Positions 28,774 to 41,849 are shown, counted from the first letter of the stretch. The stretch: 64,000 nucleotides of DNA from Paraburkholderia sp. UYCP14C (GCF_004197395.1 NZ_SELS01000019.1:88518-152517); one strand, 5' to 3'. Translations and numbers: made by a program. Notes: generated by a model not told the origin, from the sequence alone.

Positions 28774-29259
28774 ATGATCTCAGCTGAAGGCCTGAAAGAA
28801 ATCGATCGTGCGGTGGCAAAGTACCCCGCCGATCAGAAACAGTCCGCCGTGATGTCGGCGTTGGCTACTGCTCAAACGGAGCATGGCTGGCTGTCGCCCG
28901 AACTCATGCAGTTCGTCGCGGATTATCTCGGCATGCCGGCAATCGCCGTGCAGGAGGTAGCGACCTTCTACACGATGTATGAGACTTCGCCGGTCGGTAA
29001 GTTCAAGATCACGCTCTGCACGAACCTGCCGTGCCAGCTCGGCCCGGACGGCGGTTCCGAAAGCGCCGCTGAATACCTGAAGCAGAAGCTCGGCATCGAC
29101 TTCGGCGAAACCACGCCCGATGGCAAATTCACGCTGAAAGAGGGTGAGTGCATGGGTTCGTGCGGCGACGCGCCGGTGATGCTGGTGAACAACCAACGCA
29201 TGTGCAGCTTCATGAGCCGCGAGAAGATCGACCAGCTGCTCGAGGAACTTTCGAAATGA
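28774..29259 (+). CDS. nuoE: NADH-quinone oxidoreductase subunit E
   Basis: A 161-aa thioredoxin-like subunit binding [2Fe-2S] cluster N1a. The ligands are in CTNLPCQL (residues ~86-91) and [11 protein letters not shown] (~128-136). ATG 28774 ([11 protein letters not shown]) is chosen over a TTG seven codons upstream because it matches family length; the ribosome site is weak in either case. The 133-base gap after nuoD holds no gene. Confidence 0.93.
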   Translation: MISAEGLKEIDRAVAKYPADQKQSAVMSALATAQTEHGWLSPELMQFVADYLGMPAIAVQEVATFYTMYETSPVGKFKITLCTNLPCQLGPDGGSESAAEYLKQKLGIDFGETTPDGKFTLKEGECMGSCGDAPVMLVNNQRMCSFMSREKIDQLLEELSK

Positions 29260-30584
29260 CGTCTTTACACGATCGTCACATCAAACCGCTGATTCTCGCC
29301 GGCCTGAACGGCGACAACTGGCATCTCGAAGATTACGTGGCGCGCGGCGGTTACGCCCAGCTGCGCCGCATCCTGGAAGAAAAGATCGCACCCGAGCAGG
29401 TGATCGCCGACGTCAAGGCGTCGGGTCTGCGCGGTCGTGGCGGCGCGGGCTTCCCGACCGGTCTGAAGTGGAGCTTCATGCCGCGTCAGTTCCCGGGCCA
29501 GAAGTACCTCGTCTGCAATTCGGACGAAGGCGAGCCGGGTACGTTCAAGGACCGCGACATTCTGCGCTTCAATCCGCATTCGCTGATCGAAGGTATGGCG
29601 ATCGGTGCGTACGCGATGGGCATCACGGTCGGCTACAACTATATTCACGGCGAAATCTGGGAAGTCTATAAGCGCTTCGAAGAAGCGTTGGAAGAAGCTC
29701 GCCGCGCCGGTTTCCTCGGCGACAACATCATGGGTTCGGGCTTCTCGTTCCAGCTCCATGCGCATCATGGTTACGGCGCCTACATCTGTGGCGAAGAGAC
29801 CGCGCTGCTCGAATCGATCGAGGGCAAGAAGGGTCAGCCGCGCTTCAAACCGCCATTCCCGGCGAGCTTTGGCGTGTATGGCAAGCCGACCACGATCAAC
29901 AACACCGAAACGTTCGCGGCGGTGCCGTTCCTGCTCGCCATCGGCCCGCAGAATTACCTTGAGATCGGCAAGCCGAACAATGGCGGCACGAAGATTTTCT
30001 CGGTGTCGGGCGACGTCGAGCGTCCGGGCAATTACGAAATTCCGCTCGGCACGCCGTTCGCGACGCTGATGGAACTCGCCGGCGGCATGCGCGGCGGCAA
30101 GAAGATCAAGGCCGTGATTCCTGGCGGTTCGTCGGCGCCGGTGATTCCGGGCGACATGATGATGCAGACCGACATGGATTACGACTCGATCGCGAAGGCC
30201 GGCTCGATGCTCGGCTCGGGCGCGGTGATCGTGATGGACGAGACGCGCTGCATGGTGCGCTCGCTGCTGCGCCTGTCGTACTTCTATTATGAAGAGTCCT
30301 GCGGTCAGTGCACGCCTTGCCGCGAAGGCACGGGCTGGCTGTATCGCGTCGTGCATCGTATCGAGCATGGTCTCGGCCGCCAGGAAGATCTGGATCTGCT
30401 GAACTCCGTTGCGGAAAACATCATGGGCCGCACGATCTGCGCGCTCGGCGACGCGGCAGCCATGCCGGTTCGGGGCATGCTCAAGCACTACTGGGACGAA
30501 TTCGAATATCACGTCGCCCACAAGCACTGCCTCGTCGGCGGTCATGCCGGCACGGCGGCGACGCCCGAAACAGTGGCAGCCTGA
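29256..30584 (+). CDS. nuoF: NADH-quinone oxidoreductase subunit F
   Basis: A 442-aa subunit with the FMN/NADH site and [4Fe-4S] cluster N3. [13 protein letters not shown] and [16 protein letters not shown] form the nucleotide sites. [11 protein letters not shown] near residue 350, with a Cys in GRTICALGD, supplies the N3 ligands. Its ATG overlaps the nuoE stop (ATGA), implying coupled translation of the electron-input module. Confidence 0.96.
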   Translation: MTSLHDRHIKPLILAGLNGDNWHLEDYVARGGYAQLRRILEEKIAPEQVIADVKASGLRGRGGAGFPTGLKWSFMPRQFPGQKYLVCNSDEGEPGTFKDRDILRFNPHSLIEGMAIGAYAMGITVGYNYIHGEIWEVYKRFEEALEEARRAGFLGDNIMGSGFSFQLHAHHGYGAYICGEETALLESIEGKKGQPRFKPPFPASFGVYGKPTTINNTETFAAVPFLLAIGPQNYLEIGKPNNGGTKIFSVSGDVERPGNYEIPLGTPFATLMELAGGMRGGKKIKAVIPGGSSAPVIPGDMMMQTDMDYDSIAKAGSMLGSGAVIVMDETRCMVRSLLRLSYFYYEESCGQCTPCREGTGWLYRVVHRIEHGLGRQEDLDLLNSVAENIMGRTICALGDAAAMPVRGMLKHYWDEFEYHVAHKHCLVGGHAGTAATPETVAA

Positions 30585-30712
30585 GTCGGGCCGACAGGTT
30601 TGGCTGACGAATAACTACCAGACGAACACCTCAACCGCAGGATTCATCGCCCGAAGCGGGCGATGAGCAGGCGAACGATTGAGCGGTAACAGGTTAAGGA
30701 AGATTGACCATC

Positions 30713-33046
30713 ATGGTTGAACTGGAAATAGACGGCAAGAAAGTCGAGGTGCCTGAAGGCAGCATGGTGATCCAGGCTGCGCATAAGGTCGACACCTACA
30801 TTCCTCACTTCTGCTATCACAAGAAGCTGTCGATTGCGGCCAATTGCCGGATGTGTCTGGTCGATGTCGAAAAGATGCCGAAGGCCGTGCCCGCGTGCGC
30901 GACGCCGGTGTCGCCCGGCATGATCGTGCGCACCAAGTCGGACAAGGCGGTGAAGGGCCAGCAAGCCGTGATGGAATTCCTGCTGATCAACCATCCGCTC
31001 GATTGCCCGATCTGCGACCAGGGTGGCGAATGCCAACTGCAGGATCTGGCGGTTGGTTACGGCAAGTCGTCGTCGCGCTATAGCGAAGAAAAGCGCGTGG
31101 TGTTCCACAAGAACGTGGGCCCGCTGATCTCGATGGAAGAGATGTCGCGCTGCATTCACTGCACGCGTTGCGTTCGCTTCGGCCAGGAAATCGCCGGCGT
31201 GATGGAGCTCGGCATGCTGGGCCGCGGCGAGCACTCGGAAATCACGTCGTTCGTCGGCAAGACGGTCGACTCCGAACTGTCGGGCAACATGATCGACCTG
31301 TGCCCGGTCGGCGCGCTCACGAGCAAGCCGTTCCGCTACAGCGCCCGCACGTGGGAGCTGTCGCGCCGCAAGTCGGTGAGCCCGCACGATTCCGTCGGCG
31401 CAAACCTCATCGTGCAGGTGAAGAACAATCGCGTGATGCGCGTTCTGCCATTCGAAAACGAAGCGATCAACGAGTGCTGGATTTCGGACAAGGACCGCTT
31501 CTCGTATGAAGGCCTCAACAGCCCCGAGCGTCTGACCAAACCGATGCTGAAGCAGGGCGGCCAGTGGGTCGAAACCGACTGGCAGACCGCGCTGGAATAT
31601 GTGGTCAAGGGTCTGAAGGGTATCCAGGGCGACCACGGCGCGAACGCGCTGGCGGCGCTGTCGAGCGCGCATAGCACGGTCGAAGAACTGTTCCTGCTGA
31701 AGCAGATCGCGCAAGCGGTCGGCACGCCGAACGTCGACTTCCGTCTGCGTCAGTCGGATTTCTCGGCGCCCGTTACCGGCGCGCCGTGGCTCGGTGGCAC
31801 GATCGCCGATCTGTCGAACGTCGATGCGGCGCTCGTGATCGGCTCGGATCTGCGCCGCGATCATCCGCTGTTCGCCGCGCGTCTGCGCCAGGTCGCACGC
31901 GGCGGTTCGGCGCTCACGCTGATCCAGGCCACCAACGACGACGCGATGATCCCGCAGGCGCAACGCGTCGTCGCGGCACCGTCGGCATGGCTCGACACGC
32001 TCGCGGGCATCGCTGGTGCCGTGGGTGAAGCGAAGGGCGTCGCGCTGCCGGAAGCATTCGCCGGCACGCAGCCGACCGACGCGCAAAAGCAGATCGCGAA
32101 ATCGCTTAGCGCCGGCGCACAGCGCGTCGTGCTGCTCGGCAACGACGCGGTGCGTCACCCGGACTTCGCGGCGATCCATGCCGCGGCGCAATGGATTGCC
32201 GAGGCGACCGGCGCGACGCTCGGTTTCCTGACCGAAGCGGCCAACACGGTCGGCGCGCACCTCGTGAACGCGCTGCCGGGCGAAGGCGGTCTGAACGCGC
32301 GCGAAGTGTTCGAGCAGCCGCGCAAGGGCTACCTGCTGTTGAACCTCGAACCGGAATTCGACACGGCCAATCCGGCGCAGGCACTTGCCGCGCTGAAGCA
32401 GGCCGAAATGGTCGTCGTAATGTCGCCGTTCCAGACGGGCGCCGAGTATGCCGATGTGCTGCTACCGATCGCACCGTTCACGGAAACCGGCGGTGCGTTC
32501 GTCAACGCGGAAGGCACGGTGCAGGCGTTCAACGGCGTCGTGCGTCCGCTCGGCGACACGCGTCCGGCCTGGAAGGTGTTGCGTGTGCTGGGCAGCCTGC
32601 TCGGTGCGCCGGGCTTCGAATATGACACGGTCGAAGAAGTGCGCGCTGCCGCGCTCGGCGACGGCGAACTGGGTTCGCGTCTGTCGAACCGCATCGGCGT
32701 CGCAGTGACGCGCGGCAAGGCCGTCAAGGCCACGGAAGGTAAGTTCGAGCGTCTCGCGAACGTGCCGATCTATCATGCCGATGCGCTCGTGCGTCGCGCG
32801 GACTCGCTGCATCTGACCGCGGCGGCCCGTACGGCGAACTCGGTCGGCCTGCCGGCTGCGCTGTTCGACAAACTGGGTTTGAAAGAGGGCGACGCGGTGC
32901 GCGTTCGTCAGGGCGAGCAAGCGGTGCAGTTGCCGGCCGTGCGCGACGCGAATCTTGCGGAGACGGTCGTCCGCGTGTCGGCGGCTACGCCTGCCGGTGC
33001 AGCGCTGGGCAGCCTGTTCGGTGAACTGGTGGTGGAGAAGGCGTAA
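30713..33046 (+). CDS. nuoG: NADH-quinone oxidoreductase subunit G
   Basis: A 777-aa Fe-S subunit. The N-terminal [2Fe-2S] domain (ANCRMCLVDV), the His-Cys region LDCPICDQGGECQLQD, and the [4Fe-4S] ligands CIHCTRCVRF are intact, followed by a long molybdopterin-oxidoreductase-like domain without visible cofactor duty. ATG 30713 (MVELEIDGKKV) is used; an in-frame TTG three codons earlier lies too close to the AAGGAAG site. The gap after nuoF is 128 bases. Confidence 0.95.
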   Translation: MVELEIDGKKVEVPEGSMVIQAAHKVDTYIPHFCYHKKLSIAANCRMCLVDVEKMPKAVPACATPVSPGMIVRTKSDKAVKGQQAVMEFLLINHPLDCPICDQGGECQLQDLAVGYGKSSSRYSEEKRVVFHKNVGPLISMEEMSRCIHCTRCVRFGQEIAGVMELGMLGRGEHSEITSFVGKTVDSELSGNMIDLCPVGALTSKPFRYSARTWELSRRKSVSPHDSVGANLIVQVKNNRVMRVLPFENEAINECWISDKDRFSYEGLNSPERLTKPMLKQGGQWVETDWQTALEYVVKGLKGIQGDHGANALAALSSAHSTVEELFLLKQIAQAVGTPNVDFRLRQSDFSAPVTGAPWLGGTIADLSNVDAALVIGSDLRRDHPLFAARLRQVARGGSALTLIQATNDDAMIPQAQRVVAAPSAWLDTLAGIAGAVGEAKGVALPEAFAGTQPTDAQKQIAKSLSAGAQRVVLLGNDAVRHPDFAAIHAAAQWIAEATGATLGFLTEAANTVGAHLVNALPGEGGLNAREVFEQPRKGYLLLNLEPEFDTANPAQALAALKQAEMVVVMSPFQTGAEYADVLLPIAPFTETGGAFVNAEGTVQAFNGVVRPLGDTRPAWKVLRVLGSLLGAPGFEYDTVEEVRAAALGDGELGSRLSNRIGVAVTRGKAVKATEGKFERLANVPIYHADALVRRADSLHLTAAARTANSVGLPAALFDKLGLKEGDAVRVRQGEQAVQLPAVRDANLAETVVRVSAATPAGAALGSLFGELVVEKA

Positions 33047-34111
33047 ATGAGCTTGTTCGATACGATCAACTCGGGCGGCGCCCAGCTTCTCGGTGTGGCA
33101 TGGCCCACGGTGTGGGCGCTCGTGCGCATCCTGGTGGTGGCCGTCGTGATCCTGCTGTGCGTCGCTTACCTGATCCTGTGGGAGCGTAAGCTGATCGGCT
33201 GGATGCACGTGCGTCTCGGTCCGAACCGCGTCGGCCCCGCCGGGCTGTTGCAGCCGATCGCCGACGTGCTGAAGCTGCTGCTCAAGGAAGTGATCCAGCC
33301 CGCCCAGGCGAGCCGCTGGATCTACGTCATCGCGCCGATCATGGTGGTGGTGCCGGCGTTCGCGGTGTGGGCGGTGATCCCGTTCCAGGCGGGCGCGGTG
33401 CTCGGCGACATCAACGCCGGTCTGCTGTACGCGATGGCTATCTCGTCGATCGGCGTGTACGGCGTGATTCTGGCCGGCTGGGCGTCGAACTCGAAGTACG
33501 CGTTCCTCGGCGCGATGCGCGCCGCCGCGCAGATGGTCTCGTACGAAATCTCGATGGGCTTCGCGCTCGTGGTCGTGCTGATGACGGCCGGCACGTTGAA
33601 TCTGTCGGGCATCGTCGGCTCGCAGGAGCAGGGCTTCTTCGCCTCGCACGGCCTGAACTTCCTGTCGTGGAACTGGCTGCCGCTGCTGCCGATGTTCGTC
33701 GTGTACTTCATCTCGGGCATCGCCGAAACGAACCGCCACCCGTTCGACGTGGTGGAAGGTGAGTCGGAAATCGTCGCGGGCCACATGATCGATTACTCGG
33801 GTATGGCGTTCGCGCTGTTCTTCCTCGCCGAGTACATCAACATGATCGTGATCTCGGCATTGGCTGCAACACTGTTCCTTGGGGGCTGGAGCGCTCCGTT
33901 CGGGTTCCTGTCGTTCATCCCGGGCATCTTCTGGCTCGTCCTCAAGGTTTTCCTGCTGTTGTCGGTGTTCATCTGGGCGCGTGCCACATTCCCGCGCTAC
34001 CGCTATGACCAGATCATGCGTCTGGGCTGGAAGGTTTTCATTCCGGTCTGCGTGGTGTGGCTCGTGGTGGTCGGCTTCTGGATCATGTCGCCGTTGAACA
34101 TCTGGAAATAA
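33047..34111 (+). CDS. nuoH: NADH-quinone oxidoreductase subunit H
   Basis: A 354-aa membrane subunit with eight helices that joins the quinone site to the proton-pumping arm. The conserved [19 protein letters not shown] and [17 protein letters not shown] blocks are present. Its ATG follows the nuoG stop immediately. Confidence 0.96.
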   Translation: MSLFDTINSGGAQLLGVAWPTVWALVRILVVAVVILLCVAYLILWERKLIGWMHVRLGPNRVGPAGLLQPIADVLKLLLKEVIQPAQASRWIYVIAPIMVVVPAFAVWAVIPFQAGAVLGDINAGLLYAMAISSIGVYGVILAGWASNSKYAFLGAMRAAAQMVSYEISMGFALVVVLMTAGTLNLSGIVGSQEQGFFASHGLNFLSWNWLPLLPMFVVYFISGIAETNRHPFDVVEGESEIVAGHMIDYSGMAFALFFLAEYINMIVISALAATLFLGGWSAPFGFLSFIPGIFWLVLKVFLLLSVFIWARATFPRYRYDQIMRLGWKVFIPVCVVWLVVVGFWIMSPLNIWK

Positions 34112-34126
34112 AGGGCGGATGAACCT

Positions 34127-34615
34127 ATGACCGCAATCCAAAACTTCTTCAAGACTTTCTTCCTCACGGAACTGCTGAAAGGCCTCGCGCTGACCGGACG
34201 CTACACGTTCCAGCGCAAGGTCACCGTGCAGTTCCCGGAAGAGAAGACCCCGATTTCGCCGCGTTTTCGCGGTCTGCATGCGCTGCGCCGGTATGAAAAC
34301 GGCGAAGAGCGCTGCATCGCGTGCAAGCTGTGCGAGGCAGTGTGCCCGGCGCTCGCGATCACGATCGAATCGGAAACGCGCGCGGACAACACGCGCCGCA
34401 CGACGCGCTACGACATCGACCTGACCAAGTGCATCTTCTGCGGTTTCTGCGAAGAGAGCTGCCCGGTCGACTCGATCGTCGAGACGCACATTCTCGAGTA
34501 TCACGGCGAGAAGCGCGGCGACCTGTACTTCACGAAGGACATGCTGCTTGCCGTTGGCGACCGCTACGAGGCAGAAATCGCCGCCAACAAGGCAGCCGAC
34601 GCACCGTACCGTTGA
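34127..34615 (+). CDS. nuoI: NADH-quinone oxidoreductase subunit I
   Basis: A 162-aa ferredoxin-like subunit with two [4Fe-4S] clusters, N6a and N6b: [12 protein letters not shown] and [12 protein letters not shown]. It is followed by a 193-base gap, unusually long for this operon, with GCAGTA repeats but no gene. Confidence 0.96.
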   Translation: MTAIQNFFKTFFLTELLKGLALTGRYTFQRKVTVQFPEEKTPISPRFRGLHALRRYENGEERCIACKLCEAVCPALAITIESETRADNTRRTTRYDIDLTKCIFCGFCEESCPVDSIVETHILEYHGEKRGDLYFTKDMLLAVGDRYEAEIAANKAADAPYR

Positions 34616-34808
34616 AGCGCACTTTCCGCTGATGCAGTAGTTGCGGCAGTAAAAGCAGTAACACGGCCTGCTGTCGGGCCGACCGTCGCGGCCTGAACGC
34701 CGCGGCACGGCGCACCTGTGTGGCGGTTCCGGTGGTTTCGGCCGCTGTTGCCTGCCACGCGTGCCAAAGAACAATGCCTGACGATGGCCTAACGATGAAC
34801 CGGTAATC

Positions 34809-35501
34809 ATGGAATTCACGACCGTACTGTTCTACATCTTCGCGCTGCTCCTGGTGCTTTCAGGACTGAAGGTGATCACCTCGCGCAACCCGGTGGCGTC
34901 CGCACTGTTTCTGGTGCTGGCGTTCTTCAACGCAGCCGCGATCTGGATGCTGCTCGAGGCAGAGTTCCTCGCGATCCTGCTGGTGCTGGTCTACGTGGGC
35001 GCGGTGATGGTGCTGTTCCTGTTCGTCGTGATGATGCTGGACATCAATCTCGACGTGCTGCGCAAAGACTTTAAACGCTTCGTGCCGATGGCCTCGGCGG
35101 TGGGCGCGATCATCGTGGTCGAAACCGCGCTGATCCTGTGGCACGGCTACGGCGCGACCACCACGGCGCTGCACGATACGGCCGCGGCCGCCGCCGGCAT
35201 GGGCGACTGGTCTAACACGCGCCTGATCGGCAAGGTCATCTATACGGATTACATCTTCGCGTTCGAAATCGCCGGACTGATTCTGCTGGTCGCAATCATC
35301 GCGGCAATCGCGTTGACCACGAGCCACAAGAAGGACAGCAAGCGTCAGAACGTCAGCGCCCAGGTCAAGGTCCGAGCCCAGGACCGCGTGCGTGTCGTGA
35401 AGATGCCGTCAGAGAAAACCGCGGCGACCATCGCGGCGGAAGAAGCGGCTGCCGCGGCAGCCGCAGCAGCAGCCGACTCGGCAGCAGCCAAGAACAGCTG
35501 A
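34809..35501 (+). CDS. nuoJ: NADH-quinone oxidoreductase subunit J
   Basis: A 230-aa membrane subunit with five helices in the first ~170 residues, including [20 protein letters not shown] with its pi-bulge region. The last ~60 residues are a basic then Ala-rich tail ([10 protein letters not shown] onward, ending in a poly-Ala run), a lineage-specific cytoplasmic extension. ATG 34809; nuoK follows 20 bases later. Confidence 0.94.
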
Positions 35502-35521
35502 GCGGACAGGAGATAGAAATC

Positions 35522-35827
35522 ATGTTGACCCTTGCCCATTACCTTGTCCTCGGCGCGATCCTGTTTGCGATCAGCATCGTCGGCATTTTCCTGAACCGCC
35601 GCAACGTCATCATCATCCTGATGGCGATCGAACTGATGCTGCTTGCGGTGAACACCAATTTTGTCGCGTTTTCGCACTACCTGGGCGACGTGCACGGCCA
35701 GATTTTCGTCTTCTTCGTGCTGACGGTTGCGGCAGCCGAAGCGGCGATCGGTCTCGCAATTCTGGTGACCCTGTTCCGTAGTCTCGACACGATCAATGTC
35801 GAGGATCTCGATCAGCTCAAAGGTTAA
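35522..35827 (+). CDS. nuoK: NADH-quinone oxidoreductase subunit K
   Basis: A 101-aa MrpC-like subunit with three helices. The conserved membrane glutamates stand in [11 protein letters not shown] and [21 protein letters not shown] precedes the ATG. Confidence 0.96.
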
Positions 35828-35844
35828 TTTCAGGAAAAGCGGTT

Positions 35845-37917
<2,073 letters not shown>

Positions 37918-37931
37918 GGCGAGGGACACTC

Positions 37932-39422
37932 ATGCACGCTTATCCGATTCTCAGCATCGCGATCTGGTTGCCGATCCTTTTCGGTCTGCTGGTCCTCGCG
38001 ATCGGCAACGACGAGAACCCAGCCCCCGCGCGCTGGATTTCGCTGATCGGCTCGGTCCTGAGCTTCCTCGTCACGCTGCCGCTGATCACCAGCTTCGATT
38101 CGAGCACCGCTGACCTGCAGTTCGTCGAGCACGCGAGCTGGATCGAGCGCTTCCACATCGCTTACCACCTCGGCGTGGACGGCATTTCGATGTGGTTCGT
38201 CGTGTTGACCGCGTTGATCACGGTGATCGTCGTGATCGCCGGGTGGGAAGTGATCACGAAGAACGTCGGCCAGTACTTCGCGGCGTTCCTGATCCTGTCG
38301 GGCATCATGGTCGGCGTGTTCAGCGCGGCCGACGGCATGCTGTTCTACGTGTTCTTCGAAGCGACGCTGATCCCGATGTACATCATCATCGGCGTGTGGG
38401 GCGGGGCAAACCGCGTGTACGCGGCATTCAAGTTCTTCCTGTACACGCTGGCTGGCTCGCTGCTGATGCTGGTCGCGCTGATCTATCTGTACAACGAGAC
38501 CGGTTCGTTCGACATCGCCACGTGGCAGCATGCGCAAATCGCGATGACGCCGCAGGTGCTGCTATTTATCGCGTTCTTCCTGGCCTTCGCGGTGAAGGTG
38601 CCGATGTGGCCGGTCCACACGTGGTTGCCGGACGCGCACGTGGAAGCGCCGACCGGCGGCTCGGTCGTGCTGGCCGCGATCATGCTGAAGCTCGGCGCGT
38701 ACGGTTTCCTGCGCTTCTCGCTGCCGGTCACGCCTGATGCGAGCCATTTCCTCGCACCGGTCGTCATCACGCTGTCGCTGATCGCGGTGATCTATATCGG
38801 TCTCGTCGCGATGGTGCAGGCCGACATGAAAAAGCTGGTCGCGTATTCGTCGATCGCGCACATGGGCTTCGTCACCCTCGGCTTCTTTATCTTCAATCAG
38901 CTCGGCGCGGAAGGCGCGATCGTGCAGATGATTTCGCACGGCTTCGTGTCGGGCGCAATGTTCCTTTGCATCGGCGTGCTGTATGACCGCATGCACTCGC
39001 GTCAGATCGCCGATTACGGCGGCGTCGTCAACGTGATGCCGAAGTTCGCGGCGTTCGTGATGCTGTTCGCGATGGCGAATTGCGGCTTGCCGGGCACTTC
39101 CGGTTTCGTCGGCGAATTCATGGTGATTCTGGCCTCCGTCCAGTACAACTTCTGGATCGCGAGTGGCGCGGCAGTCACGCTGATTCTCGGCGCGGCCTAC
39201 ACGCTGTGGATGTACAAGCGCGTCTACTTCGGCGCGGTCGCGAACGACCACGTGAAGAGCCTGCTCGACATCAGCCGTCGCGAATTTTTCATGCTGGCAG
39301 TGCTCGCCGCACTGACGCTGTTCATGGGCCTGTACCCGAAGCCCTTTACCGATGTGATGCACGTATCCGTGGAAAACCTCCTCTCCCACGTTGCTCAATC
39401 GAAGCTGCCGTTGTCTCAGTAA
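37932..39422 (+). CDS. nuoM: NADH-quinone oxidoreductase subunit M
   Basis: A 496-aa antiporter-like subunit. Motifs include FFEATLIPMYIIIGVWG with the key Glu, and KVPMWPVHTWLPDAHVEAPT. About 14 helices. It starts 14 bases after nuoL. Confidence 0.96.
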   Translation: MHAYPILSIAIWLPILFGLLVLAIGNDENPAPARWISLIGSVLSFLVTLPLITSFDSSTADLQFVEHASWIERFHIAYHLGVDGISMWFVVLTALITVIVVIAGWEVITKNVGQYFAAFLILSGIMVGVFSAADGMLFYVFFEATLIPMYIIIGVWGGANRVYAAFKFFLYTLAGSLLMLVALIYLYNETGSFDIATWQHAQIAMTPQVLLFIAFFLAFAVKVPMWPVHTWLPDAHVEAPTGGSVVLAAIMLKLGAYGFLRFSLPVTPDASHFLAPVVITLSLIAVIYIGLVAMVQADMKKLVAYSSIAHMGFVTLGFFIFNQLGAEGAIVQMISHGFVSGAMFLCIGVLYDRMHSRQIADYGGVVNVMPKFAAFVMLFAMANCGLPGTSGFVGEFMVILASVQYNFWIASGAAVTLILGAAYTLWMYKRVYFGAVANDHVKSLLDISRREFFMLAVLAALTLFMGLYPKPFTDVMHVSVENLLSHVAQSKLPLSQ

Positions 39423-39446
39423 CGACGAGCGGAGGAATTTAAGACC

Positions 39447-40919
39447 ATGCAAAACGCCCCTATGACTGCCCTGTTGCCCGACGCACTGGTGATGTTCGCC
39501 ATCGTGATCGCGTGGCTCAACGACACGTTCGTCGGCCAGGAGGGTCGCCGCACCACGTATTTCATCGCGTTCTTCTCGACGCTCGTCGCCGGGATCTGGT
39601 TCGCGGTCAATGCGTTCGACCCGCAAGTGCATTACTTCTTCGATCACATGTATGTGGTCGATCCGTTCGCCAACGTGATGAAGGCGGTGGTGTCGCTCGG
39701 CTATGCGGTGACGATCGTTTATTCGCGTCGTTACCTCGAAGACCGTAGCCTGTTCCGCGGTGACTTCTTCCTGCTCGGCATGTTCTCGCTGCTCGGCCAG
39801 ATCGTGATGATCTCGGGCAACAACTTCCTGACGCTGTACCTCGGTCTGGAACTGATGTCGCTGTCGCTGTACGCGGTGATCGCGCTGCGTCGCGAAGTGG
39901 CGTCGTCGAACGAAGCGGCGATGAAGTACTACGTGCTCGGCGCGCTGGCTTCCGGTTTCCTGCTGTACGGTGTGTCGATGCTGTATGGCGCGACCGGCTC
40001 GCTCGACCTGAACGAAGTGTTCAAGGCGATCAGCACCAGCCACTACGATCCGACCGTGCTGCTGTTCGGCGTGATCTTCATCGTGGCCGGCGTGGCCTTC
40101 AAGATGGGCGCGGTGCCGTTCCATATGTGGGTGCCTGACGTGTACCAGGGCGCACCGACGGCGATGACCCTCGTGGTCGGCGGCGGTCCGAAGGTTGCCG
40201 CCTTCGCATGGGGCCTGCGTTTCCTCGTGATGGGTCTGCTGCCCCTCGCGGTCGAATGGCAACAGATGCTGGTGATTCTGGCGGCGCTGTCGCTGATCGT
40301 CGGCAACATTACCGGTATCGTGCAGCGCAACGTCAAGCGGATGCTCGCGTATTCGGCGATCTCGAACATGGGCTTCGTCCTGCTCGGTCTGCTCGCCGGC
40401 GTGGTCGACCAGAAGACCACGGGCGCCGCGAGCGCGTACGGCTCGGCGATGTTCTACAGCATCATCTACCTGATCACGACGCTCGGCACCTTTGGCGTCA
40501 TCATGCTGCTCGCGCGCCGCGACTTCGAAGCGGACACGCTGGAGGACTTCAAGGGCCTCAACCAGCGCAGCCCGGTGTTCGCGTTCGTGATGATGATCAT
40601 GATGTTCTCGCTCGCGGGTATTCCGCCGGCAGTCGGCTTCTATGCGAAGCTTGCCGTGCTGCAAGCGACGATGAACGCCGGCCTGACCTGGCTCACCGTG
40701 CTCGCGGTGATCACGTCGCTGTTCGGTGCGTTCTACTATCTGCGTATCGTCAAGCTGATGTACTTCGACGAGCCGCAAGACAAGTCGCCGATCCTGGCGG
40801 ACACGAGCACGCGCGCGTTGCTCGCGTTGAACGGCGTCGCCGTGCTGGTGCTCGGTATCGTGCCGGATCCGCTGTTGCGCGCCTGCCTGCAGGCGATCCA
40901 GCACACGCTGCTGCTCTGA
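39447..40919 (+). CDS. nuoN: NADH-quinone oxidoreductase subunit N
   Basis: A 490-aa antiporter-like subunit. NNFLTLYLGLELMSLSLYAV and FKMGAVPFHMWVPDVYQGAP carry the conserved Glu and Lys. Starts after a GAGGAA site at 39447; the Met five codons later is an alternative start. Its stop overlaps the start of the DUF2818 gene. Confidence 0.96.
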   Translation: MQNAPMTALLPDALVMFAIVIAWLNDTFVGQEGRRTTYFIAFFSTLVAGIWFAVNAFDPQVHYFFDHMYVVDPFANVMKAVVSLGYAVTIVYSRRYLEDRSLFRGDFFLLGMFSLLGQIVMISGNNFLTLYLGLELMSLSLYAVIALRREVASSNEAAMKYYVLGALASGFLLYGVSMLYGATGSLDLNEVFKAISTSHYDPTVLLFGVIFIVAGVAFKMGAVPFHMWVPDVYQGAPTAMTLVVGGGPKVAAFAWGLRFLVMGLLPLAVEWQQMLVILAALSLIVGNITGIVQRNVKRMLAYSAISNMGFVLLGLLAGVVDQKTTGAASAYGSAMFYSIIYLITTLGTFGVIMLLARRDFEADTLEDFKGLNQRSPVFAFVMMIMMFSLAGIPPAVGFYAKLAVLQATMNAGLTWLTVLAVITSLFGAFYYLRIVKLMYFDEPQDKSPILADTSTRALLALNGVAVLVLGIVPDPLLRACLQAIQHTLLL

Positions 40920-41215
40920 TGTCCGCTGCAGGCTGGTTTATCGTGCTGTTGGCGCTGGTCGGCGCCAACTTGCCGTTCCTGAATCAGCGCCTCTTTGCCG
41001 CCGTACCGCTGAAGGCGGCGAAGAAAAGCGCGTGGCTCCGGATTGCCGAATTGATCGTGCTGTATTTCGTGGTCGGCACGCTGGGCTTTCTGCTGGAAGC
41101 GCGCGCGGGAAACCGATTCGAGCAGGGCTGGCAGTTCTACGCGATCACGTTCGCGCTGTTCGTGGTGTTCGCTTTTCCCGGCTTTACCTTCCAATATCTC
41201 GTCAAACGCCGCTGA
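40919..41215 (+). CDS. DUF2818 membrane protein, nuo-linked
   Basis: A 98-aa protein with three hydrophobic segments (AAGWFIVLLALVGANLPFLN, ELIVLYFVVGTLGFLL and a C-terminal one). Its ATG shares one base with the nuoN stop (TGATG), so translation is coupled. DUF2818 genes follow nuoN in many beta-proteobacteria. A role in complex I assembly or stability is a guess from position only. Confidence 0.85.
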   Translation: MSAAGWFIVLLALVGANLPFLNQRLFAAVPLKAAKKSAWLRIAELIVLYFVVGTLGFLLEARAGNRFEQGWQFYAITFALFVVFAFPGFTFQYLVKRR

Positions 41216-41258
41216 CGGCGTCCCGCCGTCGCGCGCCTGGCTGTTCCGAGGTCCGTAC

Positions 41259-41849
41259 ATGGCTGAACTCCCCAATCACGACGCCGCGCTAACCGAAACC
41301 TGTATCGACAGCAAGACGGTCCATCAAGGGCCGTTCATGACGGTCAAGTACGATACGGTTCGATTGCCGGACGGCAAACAAGCGACGCGCGAGTACGTTC
41401 AACATCCGGGTGCCGTGATGGTGATCCCGATGTTCGATGACGGCCGGGTGCTGCTCGAAAGTCAGTATCGGTATCCGATGGGCAAGGTGATGGTCGAATA
41501 TCCGGCCGGCAAGCTCGACCCGAACGAGGGCGCGCTGGCCTGCGCGGTGCGGGAACTGCGCGAAGAAACCGGCTATACGGCACGCGAGTACGTGTACCTG
41601 ACCCGGATTCACCCGATCATTTCTTACTCGACCGAATTCATTGATATCTATCTCGCGCGAGGCCTGACCGCGGGCGAGCGCATGCTCGACGACGGCGAGT
41701 TTCTCGAACTGTTCACGGCAACCGTGGAGCAGGTGTCCGAGTGGGTACGCATGGGCAAGATCACCGACGTGAAGACGATCATTGGTACCTTCTGGCTCGA
41801 GAAAGTGCTGTCGGGTACGTGGCCGACACAGACGCCCGAAACGGTATAA
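41259..41849 (+). CDS. NUDIX hydrolase, ADP-ribose pyrophosphatase type
   Basis: A 196-aa enzyme expected to cleave ADP-ribose or related nucleoside diphosphate compounds to AMP and a sugar phosphate. The complete Nudix box G-x5-E-x7-REL-x-EE-x-G begins GKLDPNEGALACAV and ends RELREETGY near residues 86-108. It follows the nuo block by 43 bases, and NAD-derived ADP-ribose would be a sensible substrate beside an NADH dehydrogenase. Closed by a terminator. Confidence 0.9.
   Translation: MAELPNHDAALTETCIDSKTVHQGPFMTVKYDTVRLPDGKQATREYVQHPGAVMVIPMFDDGRVLLESQYRYPMGKVMVEYPAGKLDPNEGALACAVRELREETGYTAREYVYLTRIHPIISYSTEFIDIYLARGLTAGERMLDDGEFLELFTATVEQVSEWVRMGKITDVKTIIGTFWLEKVLSGTWPTQTPETV

Noticed and set aside
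32462-34819. A 785-codon open frame on the minus strand across nuoG-nuoJ
   Set aside because: It is antisense to conserved nuo genes and arises from high GC at third positions; its translation is Arg/His/Asp-rich with no family features.
38562-40904. A 780-codon minus-strand frame across nuoM-nuoN
   Set aside because: Same cause: a shadow of two well-conserved membrane proteins, with no ribosome site or recognisable domain.
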